A stretch of 64,000 nt of DNA, taken from positions 18,065,775 to 18,129,774 of the forward strand of contig OZ005689.1 in the NCBI GenBank assembly GCA_963930775.1, given 5' to 3'. A program made the translations under genes and the position numbers. The stretch's first letter is position 1, and each line of letters begins with the position of its first letter. This stretch comes from Cliona cf. orientalis. Lineage: Eukaryota > Porifera > Demospongiae > Clionaida > Clionaidae. Positions 57,915 to 64,000 of this stretch are shown piece by piece. The notes under the pieces were generated by a model. That model worked only from the letters and a program-made list of their open reading frames with translations. It searched no databases and was not told where the DNA came from.

Positions 57915-58125
57915 TGTGTCAAGTCGCACAACATTATTCATCGACCACACATACATACCGCACACACTTGTCGCAAGTGCCATATGCAATTATCACCCAC
58001 GGCAGCATTCCAGCCTTGGCTACGTCGAAGGGTAGGCCATTTGCCCAGACCCTTCCTCCTCCTTTTTTTGTGTTTTTTTTTTCGCGACCCAAGAGGAAGG
58101 GTCTGGGACCAGACTAGGCATGGAG

Positions 58126-58460
58126 TGGCTATTATGTCTATCATGGAAGGATCTAGTGCAGCACAAAGACCGCAGATTATATGCATTGAAGTTCCTGGTC
58201 CAAAGGAATCTCCCTCGCCCTTGCTATTCGCAACCCCATGCATCCGTCAGCTTTTCAAGACTACACATGTCTAAGCTCTGCTGGATGTATACAACTGAGT
58301 GGTGCCTTGATCTGTATATATGGTACAATTCCCAATAGCTTCACCAACTACATGTAGCAAGAGTGTCAGATGTGTTTTGCTGCGTCATAACAATGGAGCA
58401 CTCCATTTATGCTCAGATTACAGCACAAGGTACAGGCTACAAAACAGACCAATACTTCTC
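58126..58460 (+). repeat. Dispersed repeat family F, copy 3 (right half)
   Basis: GGTCCAAAGGAATCTCCCTC, AGCTCTGCTGGATGTATACA and CAATGGAGCACTCCATTTA match 26407-26620 closely. The left half is at 52340-52377, displaced by the DUF6589/RecQ element. Confidence 0.8.
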
Positions 58461-58464
58461 TAAG

Positions 58465-58985
58465 ATTACCGGCCTGTCTGCATGATAAAGAGGTGTAGCT
58501 GCTAAAACTTACTACGATGCATGTAAAAGATGATCTGAAACCTACGTAATAGCAGCTGAGACTATTACCAATTCTTACAAGGACTAAGTATCTATAACGA
58601 GCATGCATTGTCAGTTTTGGAGACAGAGAGAGAAGATGTATACCATTGCATGGTGGGTATATGTAATCATTTTTTTGGTTGACTTGGTAGTCATGATAAT
58701 TCTACCCACGATGATGGGCGTGATCAAAAACATGGCAGCATGGCCAGTATTAGCAAGCAAGAGTAGCCACTGTCCTCCAGCTAGTAGTATACACCAATAT
58801 TCTTCTATCTCATGCTATTTGTCCATGTCTCTTTGCAGGTGTGGCTTGAAAATTGTGAGCGAAATTGAGCATGTGCATAGATTACATATCATTTGTGTAG
58901 CGCAACGCCCCTAGATTGGGTTGCCGTCATGAATAAAAATAAACTCTGAGGGCCCTCTCTGAATTTCCACAAATTACCCACCACA
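58465..58985. other. Family C remnant, otherwise nothing recognised
   Basis: 58510-58620 resembles 16130-16240 (GATCTGAAACCTACGTAATA, AGCAGCTGAGACT). No gene. Confidence 0.45.
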
Positions 58986-58989
58986 TATG

Positions 58990-59378
58990 CAAGGGCGTAG
59001 CCAGAATTTTTTTATACTGAGGCAAATAATAAAGATTGCGCACGAAGCGTGCACGAATTTTCAGTCACGCTCCCTTAGTGGACAAACCACGCCCATTTCG
59101 GGTGTCTACCGCGATCGTAACAACATAGAAAGTCTTCTCGAGTCTAGAAAGGTGTGCAAAGCCGTTTTGTCGACGTTACTTACATCATCTCAGAGAGAGA
59201 CATCCGTCTTGCTCTCTTAGAGATGGAGCTATACAGTGAAAGTTCGAGTGCTTAGTCAGCAAACAAACTTGTCATGGCATGCGCGTGGCTCAGTGAGTAT
59301 TGTTGTGTATTTAAGTTAAGTATATAGCTGGCTGAAGTGATGACTGAGGCAGCTGCCTCTATGGTAGCTACGCCCTTG
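58990..59378. mobile_element. MITE with CAAGGGCGTAGC ends
   Basis: Starts CAAGGGCGTAGCCAGAAT and ends GGTAGCTACGCCCTTG, with CATATG on both sides (58984-58989 and 59379-59384). The interior includes an imperfect palindrome (GCGCACGAAGCGTGCACG). hAT-like MITEs often have such ends, but the duplication here appears to be 6 bp. Confidence 0.8.
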
Positions 59379-59590
59379 CATATGGTACTGACTGCATTTC
59401 CTTAATTCTGCTGCACATTCAAACAATCCAGTCAATTTTGTACTTACGTATGTATATGCGCCGCTATCATGCGTATATACTAGTAAATAAATCACACAAT
59501 AATGCCGTGATAACAAACGATTTCTTTTTGGTTGTGTATGTAATCATATTCTTTGTGCTGTATATATTACATACAGTACAGCTCACAGGC

Positions 59591-60177
59591 AACTTGACAA
59601 ACGCGTGCGAGGGATACGCGTGTATGAAGCACCTGCTCGCGAGTCAATTTCCGGCAACCGCGTGTACCCGGTACCCGCGTTTCGAGTGCACGCACTCGCG
59701 AGGGCACACGCAAGTATTCGAGACTCGACAGCAAAAAGCTTAGCTAGTTCGTGAGCTACGTATAGTTTTACTGCCTCTCTTCTCTCAACAAGCTTGCTAA
59801 AGCTTTCTAAAAGTCTCATGCCTCGGCTGCTCACGATCACGTTCACGAGTACTCGAGACTCGTCATGAAATCGTACGGAGAATAGGAAGCTTATCTATGC
59901 CTAGCGAATCTTTTACTACCTCTCTTCGCTCAGTAAACTCACCAGCGTTCATCAAAATATACGATAAGCGTGCAAACTGCCTGTTGTCTCGATCTTGCCA
60001 CCATATCTTGTTGGTGCAATATTTGGGCCACGCCCTATACGTACTCGCGAGTGCGCACACGCGGATATGCGTGTGCGAGTACTCGCGCTTGCGTGTCAAG
60101 GGCGCGTTTTGCACGCACGCGTGAACGTCGAGGCCACGCGAGTCACCTCCTCGCTACTCGCACTCGTTTGTCAAGTT
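59591..60177. mobile_element. GC-rich MITE with AACTTGACAAACG ends
   Basis: The left end AACTTGACAAACGCGTGCGA and right end TCGCACTCGTTTGTCAAGTT are inverted. The interior is rich in ACTCGCGAG, CTCGAG and CGCGTGTGCG-like palindromes, much more GC-rich than its surroundings. Noncoding. Confidence 0.78.
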
Positions 60178-60179
60178 AG

Positions 60180-61640
60180 CTGTGATCTGTACTGTATATA
60201 TATTATTATGGAATTCTGAGGGGGGGATCCCAGTGTGCCCCCCTCTGTATGCAACCCTGTATCATAATCATTGCTCACAGCAGTAGCTATACTCCAATAT
60301 AATTATTACTTTTACTTTCTTGTTCAATTATAACCGCATACAATTACACAGATAAGCAAGACATTCCACGGGCAGCCACACACCATACATAATTATACAG
60401 TCGCTTAATAAACATTTTTATATTACCTACATACCTACATGCAGTCTACTGTGGTGGCCACAGTTAACCTACACACATTACGTATCCTCTGTCCACGTAC
60501 CTGTGACTAGGAGCAGCTGTTGTGTGACTACTTGAAGGATGATCTCTAATTGAAGGGGATAAGAGCACTCTGTTGACCTGCTTCGCTGTTCCAAGATACA
60601 CTCTATCATAAAATTAATAGTAGTACATATGAAACACTTCACCATATCCTCAGTAGCTGCATAGTTGTAGTGGTGCATGTGGTAAGAGGTTGTCAATAAT
60701 ATATCAATGCGCAGAGATGGAGTCTGCTTGCAAGATATTCGCTCGATACATTTGTTAGATGCTCTATATACTTACTGATTTTTAAGTCTCAGAAAGGCTA
60801 GGCTCCATAGAGGCCCTGAGTTTTCTCATAATTGCCTCATAGATTACCTCATAATTACACCATAATTACCTCATAACCAGAAAAGTAAATCTATACTGGG
60901 GATATATCACTACATCCCTTGTCCCTCATGAAAAGTATTACACCGCGCTACTGTACGCCGCCATAATTTGAACTAGGACACCTCAACAAGCAGTGCATGC
61001 TCCATATACGCGTATATTGGGGTGCGCAGCTCGAGCCAGTTGACCTGGATGTGACCTCCATGTGCCATATGCTAGACTAAATAGGGAAATCCCCCCTAGT
61101 GCGAGCTCACCAAAGAAAGCGAACCGAGAAAATTGCCATAATATATCATTGATAGTCCATGATCTTCTTATACGCTAGGTTCAAATTCTGGGCCCCAACA
61201 AGCCTTCATGTGTGCTAAACATTCTGAAACAGTCTTCACAGCAAATACATTACAGGTTTCATCAAAAGTTCGTCATAGCAAGAGCCGAATTTTATTGATT
61301 GGGACTCGGGATGTATTTACACCATAGGTTACATTATACATTATCATAGACTACACCATAATTACCTCACAACCACAGAAAAATAAATTGCTACTATATG
61401 AGGATGGGGACACAGAAAAGATATTACGGTCAGAATTCAACAACATAGAGAGGTAGAGAAAGAGAGGGCTGTCAACACTCTTTGCAAAGCCTTACCTAAC
61501 AGTTCCCCATGAACAAAAAAAAAAGTATTTCTCTCTCTCTCTAAAAGAGACAACAATGGTGTGCATCCTTTGGCTTCAGAGTTACATGTACAACAGAACC
61601 ACAAACTATAGTGAAGGGGTGATATGGTAGCTACTAGGAC
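60180..61640. other. Simple and dispersed repeats, no gene
   Basis: An ACCATAATTACCTCA block with following AACCA..AAAATAAAT recurs at 60851 and 61352. Near 60490-60560 a stretch resembles family E's end (CCTGTGACTAGGAGCAGCTG) joined to family G's start (ATTGAAGGGGATAAGAG). No open frame of interest. Confidence 0.5.
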
Positions 61641-61790
61641 CTGATTATGGAGACATTTCTATGCACATATAACTCCTATCCCAGGTCACGCCACACGGAG
61701 GCAGATGCACAGGTGACCCTCGAGGCATTATGTCTACTACACAATGCCCCGGCTCAAATTCAAGGGAGAGAAAGAAGGAATGGCTGATTT
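61641..61790 (-). repeat. Mutator-like element 3' noncoding block, copy 3
   Basis: ACCTGATTATGGAGACATTT and CTATCCCAGGTCACGCCACA match 31190-31300. It then continues into AATTCAAGGGAGAGAAAGAA, related to family E. Confidence 0.65.
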
Positions 61791-61944
61791 CTGGATCGAA
61801 CTGTAAGCACACAAATTAACTCCCCACCCTACTCTGATTACAAGTCAGATGTGTACTCATAGCTGCTTTGGAAAACATTCTCTAGCGAAATCATCCAAAG
61901 CTAACCAGCCAAGAATCAGCCATTACATACATACATACATACAC

Positions 61945-63345
61945 AACAAGCCTTCACATTCGTCCCGACTGAGCTCTAAGAAGAGAGGAAAGATATAGCA
62001 CAATACAGACCATTCACTAACACCATTTTAAACGAAGTCTGTATCAGTACATGCCATATATCTCCACTGACAGGAGCAACAAGTGCTCCATCATAGATGG
62101 CTCAATCATGCTGTAACTGGAGGAGCTCGACATAAACACACACGATATAAAGAGCCCGGGCCACACTGCCTCGGTTTATGGAGGAAGCTAAATGTGTACA
62201 ATGCACATACATATTGATGTAAAGATAGCGGCCTAAACATAATAGCAGCTGACACTAGTATGAGCTTCCTTGACCCTTACACCTAGACAGTGTGACTACA
62301 AGCACCACGTTACAATGAGCACATCAACATGACTGCCAGTTTTCAAGAGAGAATGAGAGCTCTGTAGAGCACATACCCCGTGTGCACAATTAATAGCCTA
62401 GTGTGTGCTCTTGCATTCACTTACATGTACGCGTCATATACATGTAGATGTGCAGTACGCGGTCGAAACAGCACGTGGCACACCTGATGTGATTTGTACA
62501 GTTTGTCAACATTATGAGGTGAAACAAACGTCAGCTTTGACATTTTTGATGAATATTATTATACTCACCACTCGCTAAGATTGCCTCTATGCTGATATCA
62601 GGTAATTTTTTTAGAACAGAGAGAGAAATATAAGTCCAATGGGAAAACTAGAAGCCATCAACGACTCATCATGCCACCCGAGCTTCAGGCAGCTGACTTC
62701 AAAGAGGAGAAAGAGAGAAAATGTCAAGCCACCCTATTACTTTACTATGCACACGGGGGTAATACCATAGTGTCCCAGGCAAGTGCCCATGACACTATAA
62801 TAATAATATTATTATACTGATAGAGTACATGTACTGTAGAGCAGATTATATTTAGAGCAACATGATACAACTTGATATTATGTTTTTACTCATAAAATTT
62901 TTGCTCGGTAACCTATAACTGTACCTACTGCTCTGTAATATAATCAGCGCAACAAACTGTACCAAGTGCCCAACACAAACAAGTATTGAGATGATACAGA
63001 GAGGGATAATGCAGCCATATTAATATAAACATACATGTAGTATAGACTGGGATAGAGTACACAAGAGAGAAACATATCTCCAATGTGAAAACCAGAAGCC
63101 ATCAACGACTCATCACGCCACCTGAGGGTGGGAGCTTCAGGCAACTGACTTCAACGAGGAGAGATACATGTACGTCTAGATATTATGGCAGAGCAGAGAA
63201 CCCTGTTTGCTGATATGGTATTTGTGTACTTTCTTTCTTATAAGGTAGTGCAAAGAAAATCAGTCAGCTGGTTTGGCAGTGTCACTACAAGCATACAAAT
63301 AAGATTGATAACCAGTACCTGTACCCTATGACCTGATATTCAGAA
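61945..63345 (+). repeat. Segmental duplication G, copy 2 (empty for family B)
   Basis: Collinear with 46041-47430. At 61945-61947 (AAC) it lacks the 665-bp MITE present at 45376-46040. It continues towards the (GA)n run and the 3' end of a further Mutator-like copy at the window edge. Confidence 0.85.
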
Positions 63346-63526
63346 ACAACTTTTAGCCCCAAAACAAAATTCAAGGAAGGTAGAGCCTACAACTGCATAA
63401 ACCTTCCCTGTGTCAGGCTTATTGAGTTGGCATGCCCACTCAAGAAAACACAGGTATGAAGAGAAATAACACTTAGAAAAAAAATATTATTATGGTAATA
63501 GACATGTATTAGCATTGAGTCGAGCA

Positions 63527-63530
<4 letters not shown>

Positions 63531-63583
<53 letters not shown>

Positions 63584-63640
63584 GAGAGAGAGAAAGGGAG
63601 AGAGAGACAGGGAGCGAGAGAGGGAGAGAGAGAAGATAGA
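63531..63640. repeat. (GA)n microsatellite
   Basis: A long GA tract with minor interruptions, in the same relative position as the runs at 18175-18212 and 31324-31380. Confidence 0.9.
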
Positions 63641-63644
63641 TACA

Positions 63645-64000
63645 TGTATATGCAGTTATACATGTACATGTATATAGTAGAGGGAGAGGTAATTATATCA
63701 TATCCCAGAGAGAGAAACAAAAGAGAGAGGATGTGGCCACACCCGGGTAAACTACCGTATTTCTTCTAAAAATTCGGCATGAAAATAATAATATTGCTTT
63801 AGCTTCGCCGACTTTTTAGAGGTTAATATTCAACATTCTCTCTGCGTCCACATTCCATTCCCGTTTATAGCATATACACAAGACGACCTTTGCCAAAAAA
63901 TTAGAGACTATATTCAATCACTCAGTAAAGGGTGCCGAATAATTAGAAGGGCCGAATTTTTAGAAGAAATACGATATATACAACAAAATACTAGGTAGAG
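63645..64000 (-). mobile_element. 3' end of a third Mutator-like copy, cut by the window edge
   Basis: CATATCCCAGAGAGAGAAAC, ATGTGGCCACACCCGGG and finally ATACTAGGTAGAG match 31340-31443, which in copy 2 lie just outside the PHD finger stop. The PHD-encoding part should begin within a few bases beyond 64000. A 220-bp MITE interrupts this copy. Confidence 0.75.
63755..63974. mobile_element. 220-bp MITE with CCGTATTTCTTCTAAAAATT ends
   Basis: The left end CCGTATTTCTTCTAAAAATT and right end AATTTTTAGAAGAAATACGA are inverted, flanked by TA (63753-63754, 63975-63976). The homologous sequence at 31411-31430 (ATACTATATACAAC) is the empty site. Probably a Tc1/mariner-type MITE. Confidence 0.9.

Larger units (their letters stand above)
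52378..58116 (+). mobile_element. DUF6589-RecQ transposon, 5.74 kb, with 9-bp target duplication
   Basis: Flanked by GGCATGGAG on both sides (52369-52377 and 58117-58125). Ends are TAGTCTG and CAGACTA. A longer inverted block lies inside: GGAAGGGTCTGGGCAAATGG with CCTACCC at 52426-52452 and its complement at 58030-58056, preceded on both sides by GGAGGAGG-type purine-rich sequence. The right end carries an additional GGTCCCAGACCCTTCC stretch. The surrounding repeat family F continues across the insertion when the element and one GGCATGGAG are removed. It encodes a plus-strand DUF6589 gene and a convergent RecQ-like helicase; no other transposase is visible. Confidence 0.88.

Overview
The window is eukaryotic nuclear DNA: AT-rich, with short GT-AG introns (about 50-100 bp), spliced fragmented genes, microsatellites and many nested transposable elements. 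I see no operons, rRNA, CRISPR array or prophage. The protein families recovered (P-element-like, PGBD4-like piggyBac, Tigger/pogo-like with a HIRAN-type neighbour, Mutator-like with Ulp1 and PHD domains, DUF6589, RecQ-like helicase) together suggest a marine invertebrate, most likely a demosponge. That assignment is inference; no species is claimed. I recognise no ordinary single-copy host gene, so this looks like a repeat-dense interval.

Layout. 0-4.3 kb: an unknown minus-strand gene at the left edge, a spliced P-element-like transposase (+), and a convergent unknown gene with a probable GC-AG intron (-). 4.4-12.5 kb: a non-LTR retrotransposon RT gene split by a 6.8 kb piggyBac element (5204-12024) inserted at TTAA; the piggyBac holds its own decayed transposase and several nested MITEs. 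13-18 kb: a broken spliced gene, a double-palindrome MITE and a tandem array of about 165 bp units. 18.3-21.7 kb: the best copy of a large Mutator-like element, encoding a DDE transposase continuous with a Ulp1-type protease and a PHD finger. 22-31 kb: MITEs, duplicated exon fragments and fold-back elements. 31.4-33.8 kb: a second, internally deleted copy of the Mutator-like element carrying two nested MITEs. 34.7-35.3 kb: a Helitron fragment. 38.55-41.11 kb: a nearly intact pogo/Tigger-like element with a HIRAN-like gene on the opposite strand. 41-50 kb and 60-64 kb: dispersed repeats and segmental duplications that give two filled/empty-site comparisons.

The most interesting object is at 52378-58116: a 5.74 kb element with terminal inverted repeats and a 9-bp target duplication (GGCATGGAG). 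It carries a multi-exon DUF6589 gene (+) and a convergent RecQ-like helicase gene (-), with no other recognisable transposase. Two 470-bp MITEs elsewhere in the window (31618-32087 and 36210-36681) have 9-bp duplications and similar terminal sequence, so they may be mobilised by this type of element. The inference is that the DUF6589 protein is the transposase and the RecQ protein an accessory helicase. The pogo/HIRAN and Mutator/Ulp1-PHD elements also pair a transposase with a DNA-repair or chromatin/SUMO module. Almost every coding region here carries frameshifts, stops or insertions, so these copies are mostly dead.
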